Assembly (NCBI RefSeq): GCF_024220515.1 | Contig: NZ_JAMXOT010000043.1 | Location: 1 to 50,076, forward strand | Source: Oscillatoria sp. HE19RPO | Lineage (GTDB): Bacteria > Cyanobacteriota > Cyanobacteriia > Cyanobacteriales > Laspinemataceae | DNA length: 50,076 nucleotides | Direction of reading: 5' to 3' | Shown: positions 33,789-43,238 of the stretch, piece after piece | Layout: every line of letters starts with the position of its first letter | How positions within the stretch are numbered: position 1 is the stretch's first letter | Translations under genes and position numbers: made by a program | The notes under the pieces: model-generated | The model's database searches: none | Seen by the model: the letters and a program-made list of their open reading frames with translations, nothing else | What the model was told of the DNA's origin: nothing

Positions 33789-34814
33789 ATGACCCGATTT
33801 ATTCATGACCAATTCGCCAAACAATATTTAGAAGAACTACTCAGTCCATTTGGAACCGTAGAAACCGGCAAAACCATTGCCGCCGAAGTCCAAGAAGTCG
33901 ATGTCTTGTTTATCGCCAACCCTGAATCAAACCGAGACCGGAGTTCCCTAGGACTCCTGGGACAAATCGCAGGCAACCAATCGATATTTGAACCCTTTCG
34001 CAATGCAGTTCAACCCAAACAAATCCGGAGTTGTCTCGCTAAACTCTATGCCATTCAGTCCAATGAAGAACGCAAAGCCAACCGAGAGAATAACCCGCTA
34101 CCAGAAGAAGAAGTCATCACCGGGTGGATTTTAACGCCAACCGCTTCCACCAGCCTTTTAGACTATTTTGGTGCAACAGAAGACCCGATAATCGGAGTCA
34201 AGGGAGTTTATTCTTTGGCTAGGGCGTCGGTACAGTATTAAATAGGCGAGGACAAGAAACCCGGTTTCTTACCCAAAATGTAGATGATTAGCAACAGATT
34301 AGGACAGAAACCGGGTTTCTAACCTTTACTGTACCGACGCCCTAGGGGGTTAAAAATGGGCCTAATTGCCATCCACCAACTGCCGGTAACCCCAGAAACC
34401 CTGTCTTTGAGACTATTAGGAAAGGGAAGAGTGCAACAACAAGCGGTTAACGAACTCCAAGGGTTACCGGATGATAATCCTTGGAAGTTAGCTGCGCTAG
34501 AATTACTGTATAATCTGCGGACAATTTTAGAAGTTCGCCAAGACTTAGAACCGGATGACCAGGAGTTAATTATGGAACTATCGCCACTGTATTTGCAACG
34601 TCTGGAAGATGCTACTCAACGGGGGATCCAACAGGGGAATCAACAGGGACAACGGTTGATGGTAGAAAGTATGCTTCAGGTGAAGTTTGGGGAAGTTGAT
34701 GCTGAATTAGCCAGAATTATTGACGGATTAATTGAACTGCCGCCTCTGGAACGGACTCAGTTAATTATGCAATTGTCGCGGGATGAAATTTTAACTAGAT
34801 TCCGCAATAATTGA
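33789..34814 (+). pseudogene. DUF4351-domain protein, second copy interrupted by a MITE
   Basis: The N-terminal half (33789-34216) is nearly identical to the intact copy at 32746 (MTRFIHDQFAKQYLEELLSP onward). It breaks after GVKGVYSL, and the reading resumes at about 34350 (MGLIAIHQLPVTPETLSLRL) to the end at 34814. The interruption is a 119-bp element with inverted ends that introduces a stop at 34239-34241. The QG linker is 8 residues shorter than in copy 1. The 3' flank (gagaattaggttagggattttaaaagcgatcgcc) is also duplicated, so the whole gene with its terminator was copied in tandem. The two halves are unlikely to be functional. Confidence 0.88.
34223..34341. mobile_element. 119-bp MITE with 15-bp terminal inverted repeats
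   Basis: The ends ggcgtcggtacagta and tactgtaccgacgcc are exact complements, flanked on both sides by CTAG (34219-34222 and 34342-34345), a likely target duplication. The interior holds agaaacccggtttct and its complement-like agaaaccgggtttct, a palindromic motif common in cyanobacterial genomes. It is inserted in the second DUF4351 copy. Confidence 0.88.
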
Positions 34815-34833
34815 GAATTAGGTTAGGGATTTT

Positions 34834-34875
34834 AAAAGCGATCGCCCTCTTTTTTACAAGGCGATCGCTTTTTTT
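34834..34875 (+). terminator. HIP1-based hairpin terminator after the broken DUF4351 copy
   Basis: aaaagcgatcgcc / ggcgatcgctttt, 13-bp perfect stem, followed by a T run. Confidence 0.85.
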
Positions 34876-35215
34876 GACTCTCAACCCAGCGCGATCGCCC
34901 TTTGGCTGCTACGAGGTCCCCAATATCCAGAAACCATTACATTATCACCGATGCACCGAACCTGGTTTTTTCCGGTGACTTTTCGGTGAATTCCCTTGAT
35001 ATCAATGCCACAACCCGGTTGCTGGTTCAAGATGCCAGGGTCCTGTACGCCAAACTAGAGTTGAGCAGGGGTTGCAAAAGTGGCATCAAAGGATTAATCT
35101 TCCCTTAGATATCAGGCGATCGCCTGGGTGTCTGCTTTCTATCCGGATCCGGGCCTTTTCTCAGTCTGCATAACTTTTCGATTTTTCTCCCATAACATCA
35201 GTACCCGATGTTTAC
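34876..35215. other. Gap of 340 bp before the TPS fusion gene
   Basis: A 68-codon frame (34902-35108) is unrecognised and has no ribosome-binding site. HIP1 sites are present. No structured element was recognised; the promoter of the next gene should be here. Confidence 0.45.
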
Positions 35216-38200
35216 ATGACGCTATTGATGAAACCACACCTTTTCCCCGTCGTCCTCTCCGTCAGCTTAACCCTCTGCTGGTTTGCCATAGCACCCACTC
35301 GAACTTCAGCGCAAATTGTCCCCGATCGCACGTTACCGGAAAATTCCCGCGTCACCCCAGACGGCAACACCTTTATTATTGAAGGCGGGACCTCCACCAC
35401 CGGCGGGACTCTCTTCCACAGTTTTGAAGAATTTTCTGTCCCCACAAATACCGAAGCATTATTCAACAACACGGATCAAATCAACCAAATTCTCACCCGG
35501 ATCACGGGTGGTTCTATCTCTAATATTGATGGGATTTTAAGAGCAAAGGGCAACGCTAACCTGTTTTTCCTCAACCCCAACGGCATTGTTTTTGGTCCCA
35601 ATGCGCGACTACAACTCGGGGGGTCTTTTCTGGCAACAACAGGCGATCGGTTTGTCTTTGCTGATGGTTCATTCTTTAGCGCCACCAATCCCCAAACCCT
35701 ACCCCTCCTCACCGTAAATGCGCCGGTTGGATTGCAATTTGGCACCACATCCGGACCCATTAATGTATTAGGAATCGGTCATAATTTAGAAGTCGATGAA
35801 TTCGGTGCAGTCGATCGCAGCGATCGGTCCGATGGACTCCAAGTGAATCCCGGTAATACCCTGGCAATTCTGGGGTCATCGGTTACCCTCAATGGCGGCA
35901 ACTTAATTGCAGAATCTGGACGCATTGAGGTGGGAAGTGTGAGCGCAGGTAGCACTGTCGGTTTAACCTCAACGGCACAAAATCTCTCCTTCGATTATCA
36001 AAATGTCACCGGATTTCAAGATATTCAACTCACGGAAGCAGCCTCAATTGATGCTAGTGGTCCCGGTGGGGGAGAACTCCGCGTTCATGGACAAAATATT
36101 AACCTCAATAATTCATCGGTTATTTTATCTATAACAGAGGGAGAAGAAATTGGAAAAACTGTCGAAATCAATGCTGCTGATTCTCTCAATTTAAGTGAAT
36201 TTTCTGCGATTCTTGCTGAAACTTATGGTTTTGGTATCGGGGCTGATTTAACAATTAATGCGGGACAGTTACGGGTTGGAAATGGCGCAACGATATCCAC
36301 GGGGGTGAATGAAGGACAACCGGGAAATGCCTTGAATATCGAGGTGCGTGAGTTAATTCTCGAAGAAGGGGGACAAATTTCTGCCTCTAGCTTTTTTGAA
36401 GAAGGACAAGCCGGTGACATTAATATTAGAGCCTCTGAATCAATTACAGTTAGTGGAGAAGGAGAAGATCTAGGAGGAAATCCGCGTGCGAGCAGTATTT
36501 CTTCAAATCAAAATAATCCATTAGGAACTGGGAGTGGAGGCAATGTTGTTTTAGAAACCCCAACTCTCATTGTAGATAAAGGAGGACAAATTGCAGTTGG
36601 AACAGTTGGATTGGGTCCCGGTGGAAATTTAATAATTCGGGTATCAGAATCTATCAAATTGGCGGGAACAGGAACTGAGGGCGACCCGAGTGGAATTTTT
36701 GCTTCATCGATGGGTTTGGGTCAAGCCGGAAATTTAACGATAGAAACCAACGAACTGGTTATCCGAGATGGTGCAAGGGTATCCGCCAGGGGAGATACTC
36801 TTGGAGAAATATTACAGTTTTTTGAAATAGAGAGTTTTGACGAGCTACCCGCTGAAATTTTAGGGTTGATTTTAGAAGTATTGGACCTTGAAAATGTTCG
36901 CCAAATCCAACCAGGTCAAGCAGGAAATATTAGAATTAATGCGGCTGATATTTTTTTAGAAAATCAAGGCAGTATCCGAGCTACAACCGCAGCAGGAGAG
37001 GATGCTAATATTACCATCACCACGAATAATTTACAATTACGCAGAGGTGGTAGTATTACAACTAATGCGTCGAATTTTGCCACAGGGGGGAATATTACCA
37101 TTGATACCCAAACCCTAGTTATGGGAGAAAATAGTAATATTACCGCTCAGGCAGAAGATGGACGAGGAGGGAATATTCAACTGAATACTACAGCGGATAT
37201 TCGGTCTTTTGATAGTGATATTGATGCCAGTTCTCAACGGGGAATTGATGGGGTGGTGGCCATTAATCGCCCGGAAGTTGACCCGGCTGCTGCATTGGTT
37301 GAATTGGAAGAGGACCGGATTAATCCCGTTGCGCTGGTTCCCCGAGGATGTGATGTGGGGAGTGGTGACAATAGCAGTCGATTTATTGTTTCGGGATGGG
37401 GAGGATTACCGCCATCGCCTCGGGAACCTCGTTCGGGTGGTAATTTTATTGATAATTTAGACCCGCTTCCTGGGCGAAATTCTGAGGGTTCTGGGGAGAA
37501 TTTCGGAAATTTTTCGCTTGGGGAATCTGTCCTAGTTCAACGCATTTCAGAAGCCTCGAATTGGCAATTGAATGAGCAGGGTGAGGTGGTTCTGATTGCT
37601 GCTGTTGAGAAGAGTTCACCAGATTTACCGGGGATTGGTTGTGATGGAGAGGCGCTTTCTCCCGGTTTGAAAAATGTGGGGACTGAGGCATCGGGTATCC
37701 CGGAATCGATTACGGTGGCGCGATTTAATGTGGTTGGCAATTCGGTGTTTTCTGAGGCGGAAGTTAGTCAAGTTTTAGCGCCTTATACGAATCGATCGCT
37801 CTCGTTTGCGGACCTGCGAGAGGCTCGTTCGGCGATTACCAATCTCTATGTGGAAGCGGGATATATTACGACGGGTGCCTATCTGCCACCCCAAACGGTG
37901 CGGGAGAATACGGTGGAAATTGCCGTGGTTCCGGGGATGTTACAAGATATTGAGGTGAATTCAAATCGTCTGAATAATTATGTGCGCGATCGCCTCTGGG
38001 TTGCGATCGGGAATGAACCCGTGAATGTGAACCGAATTGTGGAAGCGTTACGCTTACTCAGACTCGATCCATTAATCCAAGATGTGCAAGGGGAACTCCG
38101 CGCTGTCCCTATCCCGGGACAAAATATACTAGAAGTGAACATCATTGAAGCGTCCCCCTTTTCCGAGACCCAATTGGTTTTGGATAACCGCCGATCGCCT

Positions 38201-39193
38201 GGAGTGAGTACCTTTCGGCAGCAAGTCCAGGGTAACTATAATAACCTACTGGGACTGGGCGATCGCCTCTTCCTCAGTTATGCCCGCACTGAGGGTAGCA
38301 ATACCTGGGAAGGCAGTTATATAGTTCCTATCACTCCCCGTAATACCACCCTCGGATTCCGCTATAGCAACGGCAACAGCCAAATTGTCGAATCTCCCTT
38401 CGATCGTCTGGATATCGAGGCCAACTCCCGTTTATATGAACTCACATTGCGTCAACCCTTCCAAAGAGCAACCAACAACTACACCCGCGAATTTGCCCTG
38501 GGGTTGACCGCTTCCCGGCAAGCAAGTGAGACCTCTTTATTGGGCGATCGCTTCCCCCTCTCTGCCGGTGCCAACAATAATGGGGAACTGCGCGTCTCAG
38601 CCTTACGCTTCTTCCAAGAATGGACCCAACGCCAACCGGAGCAAGTTTTGGCCCTGCGATCGACCTTTAGTTTAGGAGTAGATGCCTTTGATGCCACCGT
38701 AAATAATAATGCCCCGGATAGTCGCTTCTTCGCTTGGCGGGGACAAGGACAGTGGGTGCGGAGTTTCGGACGAGATACCCTGCTGTTTGTGCGTGGGGAT
38801 GTCCAACTGTCCCCCGACAATCTGGTATCCTTTGAACAAATCGGTCTCGGTGGACTGGATTCCGTGCGCGGTTATCGTCAGGATACCCTATTAACCGATA
38901 ATGGGGTGTTGGGTTCTGTCGAACTCCGCTTGCCGGTTTTCCGCTTTGCTGGCGGGAATGGGTTGGTGCAATTGGCTCCTTTTCTGGATGTGGGTACCGG
39001 CTGGAATAGCGGGGGACAACCCAATCCAGATACAACTTCTCTCGTCTCTCTGGGTGTGGGACTCCAGTTAGAGTTAGGCAATCAATTGAGTGCTCGTTTA
39101 GATTTTGGTAAACCCCTGGTTGATATTAATTCGCGAAACAGAACATGGCAAGAAAATGGCATCCATTTTTCAGTAAAGTACAATCCTTTCTAA
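35216..39193 (+). CDS. TpsA exoprotein fused to its TpsB (ShlB/FhaC-type) outer-membrane transporter
   Basis: A single 1,325-aa frame. It has a signal peptide (LFPVVLSVSLTLCWFAIAP, cleavage after TSA-Q). A filamentous-haemagglutinin TPS domain (about 34-200) contains FLNPNGIVFGPNARLQLGG. A parallel beta-helix follows to about 700, then the usual cyanobacterial TpsA tail (RFIVSGWGGLPPSP and WQLNEQGEVVLIA). From about 830 it becomes a TpsB: POTRA (VARFNVVGNSVFSEAEVSQV, about 830-905), a second POTRA-like part (LQDIEVNSNRLNNYVRDRL) and a 16-strand-type barrel ending in aromatic HFSVKYNPF, as outer-membrane barrels do. TpsA and TpsB are normally separate proteins. It probably displays the exoprotein on the cell surface. 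The next gene overlaps its 3' end by 49 bp. A start at 35228 is equally possible. Confidence 0.88.
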   Translation: MTLLMKPHLFPVVLSVSLTLCWFAIAPTRTSAQIVPDRTLPENSRVTPDGNTFIIEGGTSTTGGTLFHSFEEFSVPTNTEALFNNTDQINQILTRITGGSISNIDGILRAKGNANLFFLNPNGIVFGPNARLQLGGSFLATTGDRFVFADGSFFSATNPQTLPLLTVNAPVGLQFGTTSGPINVLGIGHNLEVDEFGAVDRSDRSDGLQVNPGNTLAILGSSVTLNGGNLIAESGRIEVGSVSAGSTVGLTSTAQNLSFDYQNVTGFQDIQLTEAASIDASGPGGGELRVHGQNINLNNSSVILSITEGEEIGKTVEINAADSLNLSEFSAILAETYGFGIGADLTINAGQLRVGNGATISTGVNEGQPGNALNIEVRELILEEGGQISASSFFEEGQAGDINIRASESITVSGEGEDLGGNPRASSISSNQNNPLGTGSGGNVVLETPTLIVDKGGQIAVGTVGLGPGGNLIIRVSESIKLAGTGTEGDPSGIFASSMGLGQAGNLTIETNELVIRDGARVSARGDTLGEILQFFEIESFDELPAEILGLILEVLDLENVRQIQPGQAGNIRINAADIFLENQGSIRATTAAGEDANITITTNNLQLRRGGSITTNASNFATGGNITIDTQTLVMGENSNITAQAEDGRGGNIQLNTTADIRSFDSDIDASSQRGIDGVVAINRPEVDPAAALVELEEDRINPVALVPRGCDVGSGDNSSRFIVSGWGGLPPSPREPRSGGNFIDNLDPLPGRNSEGSGENFGNFSLGESVLVQRISEASNWQLNEQGEVVLIAAVEKSSPDLPGIGCDGEALSPGLKNVGTEASGIPESITVARFNVVGNSVFSEAEVSQVLAPYTNRSLSFADLREARSAITNLYVEAGYITTGAYLPPQTVRENTVEIAVVPGMLQDIEVNSNRLNNYVRDRLWVAIGNEPVNVNRIVEALRLLRLDPLIQDVQGELRAVPIPGQNILEVNIIEASPFSETQLVLDNRRSPGVSTFRQQVQGNYNNLLGLGDRLFLSYARTEGSNTWEGSYIVPITPRNTTLGFRYSNGNSQIVESPFDRLDIEANSRLYELTLRQPFQRATNNYTREFALGLTASRQASETSLLGDRFPLSAGANNNGELRVSALRFFQEWTQRQPEQVLALRSTFSLGVDAFDATVNNNAPDSRFFAWRGQGQWVRSFGRDTLLFVRGDVQLSPDNLVSFEQIGLGGLDSVRGYRQDTLLTDNGVLGSVELRLPVFRFAGGNGLVQLAPFLDVGTGWNSGGQPNPDTTSLVSLGVGLQLELGNQLSARLDFGKPLVDINSRNRTWQENGIHFSVKYNPF

Positions 39194-39783
39194 CCCGGGG
39201 TTGGAAATTTATTCTCATCAGTATTTTCGCAACTATTACTATCTTAAATCTCCAAGGGGGTTCACCAGTGTTGGCCTATCAACCCTGGGGTGAAACCGTT
39301 GCTCAAACTCCGAGTTCTGACGGGGAAATGCGCTTAGAAGAAGGGAGTCGCTTCTACGAAAATCTCCAGTTTGCTGAAGCCGAAACCGCTTGGTGGGCAT
39401 CAGTCGGGTTATTATCTGGAGAGGAAAAAGCATTAGGGTTTAGTTATCTGGCTTTAGCTCAATTGCGTCAAAGCAAATTAGATGAAGCCGAAATATCGAT
39501 TCAGGAAAGTCTCAGACTGCTAAATCAGGTGACGATACCAGGAACATCCGAGCGAAATCAAATCATTCATGCTCGAATTTTGACTACAGAGGCCCAGGTT
39601 AATTTAGCGCGAAATCAACCGGAATTAGCTGCTCATGCCTTAGAACAGTTCGCTGAAGCGACTACAATTTATGAGAAACTTAACCAACAAGAATGGGTCA
39701 TTGCCAGCCAGATTAATCAAGCCCAAGCGATGCAGCAATTGGGAATGTATCGGGAAGCATTGAAAACTTTAAAGAACTTATAA
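39145..39783 (+). CDS. TPR-CHAT protein, N-terminal part before an in-frame TAA
   Basis: 212 aa with a signal-anchor (GWKFILISIFATITILNL, then VLAYQP), indicating export to the periplasm or membrane, followed by tetratricopeptide-type helices (EEGSRFYENLQFAEAETAWW; AEISIQESLRLLNQV). It ends at TAA 39781-39783 in the middle of a TPR (REALKTLKNL). The downstream frame 39784-42000 is in the same phase and continues the protein, so this is one gene of about 950 codons interrupted by a nonsense codon, a sequencing error, or a real split. It starts inside the 3' end of the TPS fusion gene (49-bp overlap), which suggests translational coupling. Confidence 0.7.
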   Translation: MARKWHPFFSKVQSFLTRGWKFILISIFATITILNLQGGSPVLAYQPWGETVAQTPSSDGEMRLEEGSRFYENLQFAEAETAWWASVGLLSGEEKALGFSYLALAQLRQSKLDEAEISIQESLRLLNQVTIPGTSERNQIIHARILTTEAQVNLARNQPELAAHALEQFAEATTIYEKLNQQEWVIASQINQAQAMQQLGMYREALKTLKNL

Positions 39784-39819
39784 AACACAATTCTTAATGA
39801 TTCTGAACCAGAAATTCGA

Positions 39820-42000
39820 TTGAGTGGCATCCTCAGTTTGGGGAAAACTTATCGGGCGATTGGAGTGTTGGATCAGTCCTACTGTGTTTTAGAAGCGGGA
39901 AAGGAAATTCCGGAGATTGACCTGGAATTGGGAAATACCGCCCAGGCGATCGGCAAGCGGATCAAAGACCAATTGGATTCAGTCAAGGATAAGACATCCG
40001 AACCCATTTTCACGACAGAACAAGTGGTAAAACCTTGCGAAATTCCGTTTAAAGACCTTCCCAAAATTAGTGCTTTGAATTTTTACGAAACAGCCCAGGA
40101 CTTTTATCAACAATCCTGGAATTCACCGGCAGCCAAACCTGAGACTCAAGTTCAAGCGATGGTGAACCACTTAAGCCTGATATTGGATTTAAAAGATACC
40201 GAAGAATTAAAAGAAGAAACCAGTCAGTTACAGAGACAGGCGAATGAATTAGCCCCTCAAGTTCTTCAACTGATTGAAATTCTGCCCTTCTTGAATCGGG
40301 AGAAGGTGTACGATCGCATTCATTTAGCACGCAGTTTAACCCGACTGAACCTAGAAGAATTGAGTCAGAACCAGTTAGAAACTGCCATTGCCGAAGCACA
40401 GGAGTTAGCAGATAAACGTGCAGAAGCTTATGCGATCGGCGAGTTGGGATGGATGAAACAACAGCAAGGGAACTGGACTGAAGCGGAACAGTGGACCCGA
40501 CAAGCAGTGGCAATGACGCCACCGGATGCGATCGATATCAGGTATCAGTGGGAGTGGCAGTTAGGACAAATTCTCACGGAAGAGGGGAGAACGGAGGAAG
40601 CGATTCGGCATTATACGGAAGCGGTGGATTTGCTGCAAAGGGTGCGTCAAAATTTAGTGGCGATCGCCGCTGGCATGGGTGAGATGAATGCGGACCTCCA
40701 GTTTGATTTTCGCGATCGGGTCGAACCCGTCTACCGGGAGTTAGTGGAGTTACTGTTAAACCCCCAAGGGAATGAAGTCACCCCTCAAGATCACATTCAA
40801 ACAGCTTTAGGCGTCATCGAACTCCTGCAAGTTGCTGAATTACAGAATTTTCTGCAATGTGACTTGCAACCCGAACCCCAAGTTCAGTTGGCTCGTAGCG
40901 TTTCCGAAGCTAAACAGAAGGTTGCTGAAAAATTAGAATTAATTTTTCAAAAAGATCCAAACTATGCCCTGATCTACCCCATGATTTTGCCTCAAAAATT
41001 AGAGGTGGTATTAGCTTTGGCTGGACAACCCTTAACTCATTACTCAATTACCCAGCTTGAATCAACCTCAAAAAATATCATCAAAAGTCTAAAATCTGAA
41101 CTAATCCAAAGAACTTTGTATGAAAAAATGGAAGATATTTCCTATGAAATGTATCAATGGTTGATTAAACCCTATAAATCTAAATTGAATAACAAGTCAT
41201 TAATTTTCATTCTGGATATTCCCTTCCAAACCATCCCAATGGGTGCATTATACGACAAGGAAAGCCATCAATACTTAATTGAAACTAATCCAGTTTCAAT
41301 CGTGAGCAGCTTACAATTACTAAAAACTAATTCAGGTAAAAAAGAATTATTAAGACAGGTACTAACCGCAGGAATTTCCGAAGGTCGTACAGAAAGAAAT
41401 ATCTCTTTTAGCAACTTAGATCATGTTGAAGAAGAAATAACAAAAGTCAATCAGTATTTTTCTCGTTCTCAAAAATTTTTTGCAAACACTTTTACACCAT
41501 CTAATCTCAAAAATTCTATTCAAACGAGTAATTTTTCTATTTTACATTTAGCAACTCATGGAAATTTTAGTTCTCAACGCTATTTAACATTTGTCTTGGC
41601 TGGACAGGGAATTATTGACATAGCCGATTTTAATAGTTTATTCAAAGTTAATTCCGATTCCAGTAAAAATCCTATTGAATTATTAGTTTTAAGTGCTTGT
41701 CAAACGGCCAAAGGAGATCGTAAATCAGCATTAGGAATTGCCGGAGTCACTGTCACTAGCAGAATTAATAACACCATTGCATCTCTTTGGTCTGTTAGTG
41801 ATGAATCGACTACTATTCTGATGAATAATTTTTATCAAAAATTGACAGAACTTTCCACGACTTTACCCGAATCAACTTATAATCTTTCTCAGGCACTTCA
41901 GGAAGCTCAAAAAATCATGATTACAGAAGAAAATCGGAAGGGTCGTCATCATCATCCCTATTATTGGTCACCGTTTATTTTGTTACAACACTCTTTATAG
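39820..42000 (+). CDS. TPR-CHAT protease, C-terminal part after the in-frame TAA
   Basis: About 726 aa if translation restarts at TTG 39820; the reading frame is open from 39784. It is in the same phase as the upstream part. TPR helices continue to about residue 290 (AEAYAIGELGWMKQQQGNWT), then the CHAT domain occupies the last 300 residues. It has catalytic His in FSILHLATHGNF and Cys in LLVLSACQTAKGD, the typical IASLWSVSDEST segment, and the ending YYWSPFILLQHSL seen in cyanobacterial CHAT-TPR proteins. Such genes commonly sit beside TPS genes in cyanobacteria. Without the N-terminal signal-anchor this part would stay in the cytoplasm if expressed alone. Confidence 0.8.
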   Translation: MSGILSLGKTYRAIGVLDQSYCVLEAGKEIPEIDLELGNTAQAIGKRIKDQLDSVKDKTSEPIFTTEQVVKPCEIPFKDLPKISALNFYETAQDFYQQSWNSPAAKPETQVQAMVNHLSLILDLKDTEELKEETSQLQRQANELAPQVLQLIEILPFLNREKVYDRIHLARSLTRLNLEELSQNQLETAIAEAQELADKRAEAYAIGELGWMKQQQGNWTEAEQWTRQAVAMTPPDAIDIRYQWEWQLGQILTEEGRTEEAIRHYTEAVDLLQRVRQNLVAIAAGMGEMNADLQFDFRDRVEPVYRELVELLLNPQGNEVTPQDHIQTALGVIELLQVAELQNFLQCDLQPEPQVQLARSVSEAKQKVAEKLELIFQKDPNYALIYPMILPQKLEVVLALAGQPLTHYSITQLESTSKNIIKSLKSELIQRTLYEKMEDISYEMYQWLIKPYKSKLNNKSLIFILDIPFQTIPMGALYDKESHQYLIETNPVSIVSSLQLLKTNSGKKELLRQVLTAGISEGRTERNISFSNLDHVEEEITKVNQYFSRSQKFFANTFTPSNLKNSIQTSNFSILHLATHGNFSSQRYLTFVLAGQGIIDIADFNSLFKVNSDSSKNPIELLVLSACQTAKGDRKSALGIAGVTVTSRINNTIASLWSVSDESTTILMNNFYQKLTELSTTLPESTYNLSQALQEAQKIMITEENRKGRHHHPYYWSPFILLQHSL

Positions 42001-42158
42001 AACCAGTTAATCCAATCGGATTTCATTTTCGATTGATTTTTGAAATTTCCTCCTATTAAAGTATTTAAATAGATTTGAACAATAAGGGAAATAGACCTTC
42101 AATAAATTGCAAATTTTGATTTCGTCATGACTTACGCATTATTTAATATAAAATCTCA
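42001..42158. other. Convergent gap between the CHAT genes
   Basis: AT-rich spacer with no gene. It contains an isolated gacttacgca (about 42129), like the end of the MITE at 11963. Confidence 0.5.
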
Positions 42159-42267
42159 TATAGCGGTTCGGTGAACTCATTATATATTCTATAAAGCCCC
42201 TCTCCCCCTTTGGGCCGCCGTCGGTTTGGGGTGAGGGCTGTCCTGTATATTCATGAGAAACGCTATA
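42159..42267. repeat. MITE-like repeat, tatagcg...cgctata family, copy 2
   Basis: A 109-bp element with ends tatagcggttcg and gagaaacgctata and interior aaagcccctctcccc and gggccgccgtcg, matching the layout of 13604-13734. Non-coding. Confidence 0.72.
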
Positions 42268-42384
42268 TACTGTAGGGTTGATTCGCGAATCAACCTTATA
42301 GGATATGAAGTTTATGCCTAAGTTTTGTCCTTGAAACCCTTGCCCAGAGTGTCCCAAAAGATGCAATGATTTTTGCCCCCGTGC

Positions 42385-43137
42385 TTAGTAAAGAGGACAA
42401 TTTAGGGGTTCAGGAATCAGTATATCCCAAAATTTACGGCGATTATCCTGTAGGTCATTAGCAACTGAATTTAACAGATTTTCCCATTCAATTTTGAGAG
42501 TTTCATCCGCTAAAGGGTTGTTACAGAGTTGTTGGGCAAGGCGATCTACCCGATCATACCAAATCAAATCAGAGTCTCCTGAATAGTTCTCTTCTTCAAG
42601 TCGTGCAATCCATCCTTGAATCGAAATATTCTGACTTTTATCTTGAGGATTACATTCTATCGATAAATGCCAGTTGTACCAATTTTGGGATTCAAGAGGA
42701 TATTCTTGTGCAATCAAAACTTTAAAAAACCCGGGTTCTTTCGGTAACTTAATGGGCATGAACTCTCCAAATTGTCTGCGCTCATCTGTCAAGATATTAA
42801 ACGTAGCGAAAAGTTGAGTTTCTTCACTCTGAGTATAGGGAGAATAAAACCATAAACTCGGTTGTTCCTGGAGAGTACCACCCCGGATTTTAGCGGGGAC
42901 TAATGCCGTGAGCCTCCGGGGGCTATTAGAGTCTAGGACACAAGCGCCTCGACTTCCTCCTCCAACAACATCATTCAGTCTTTGTTCATCTTCAAAGTTT
43001 TGATTGTCATCATTTTTTTGAAGGGATAAAACCTGTAACGGGATGATTAGCATGATAAGTATGGCAATCATTGTACTGCGGGCAATTCCTTGTTTAAGGC
43101 TAAAAATTAATTTAATATTCATGATTTTTCCAAGCAT
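42385..43137 (-). CDS. DUF928 family exported protein
   Basis: 250 aa with an N-terminal signal peptide (STMIAILIMLIIPLQVLSLQ). The DUF928 body follows: GGSRGACVLDSNSPRRLTAL, a WFYSPYTQSEE motif with aromatic strand, FKVLIAQEYPLE and a C-terminal helical part with two cysteines (CNNPLADETLKIEWENLL; NCPLY). The family is cyanobacterial, predicted periplasmic, and of unknown function; I recall it beside CHAT and TPS genes. It is the last gene of a five-gene minus-strand operon, 101 bp after the CHAT-CHASE2 gene. A start at 43122 (MNIKLIF) is also possible. Confidence 0.85.
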   Translation of the reverse strand: MLGKIMNIKLIFSLKQGIARSTMIAILIMLIIPLQVLSLQKNDDNQNFEDEQRLNDVVGGGSRGACVLDSNSPRRLTALVPAKIRGGTLQEQPSLWFYSPYTQSEETQLFATFNILTDERRQFGEFMPIKLPKEPGFFKVLIAQEYPLESQNWYNWHLSIECNPQDKSQNISIQGWIARLEEENYSGDSDLIWYDRVDRLAQQLCNNPLADETLKIEWENLLNSVANDLQDNRRKFWDILIPEPLNCPLY

Positions 43138-43238
43138 AGGTTACCAAGGATGTATGAAAAAATTACTGCATCTAAGTCTGGACTGAGACAAAAGAGTAGA
43201 TTTGCGGGTCTGGAATCACTTCAATAAAATCCGGTTCA

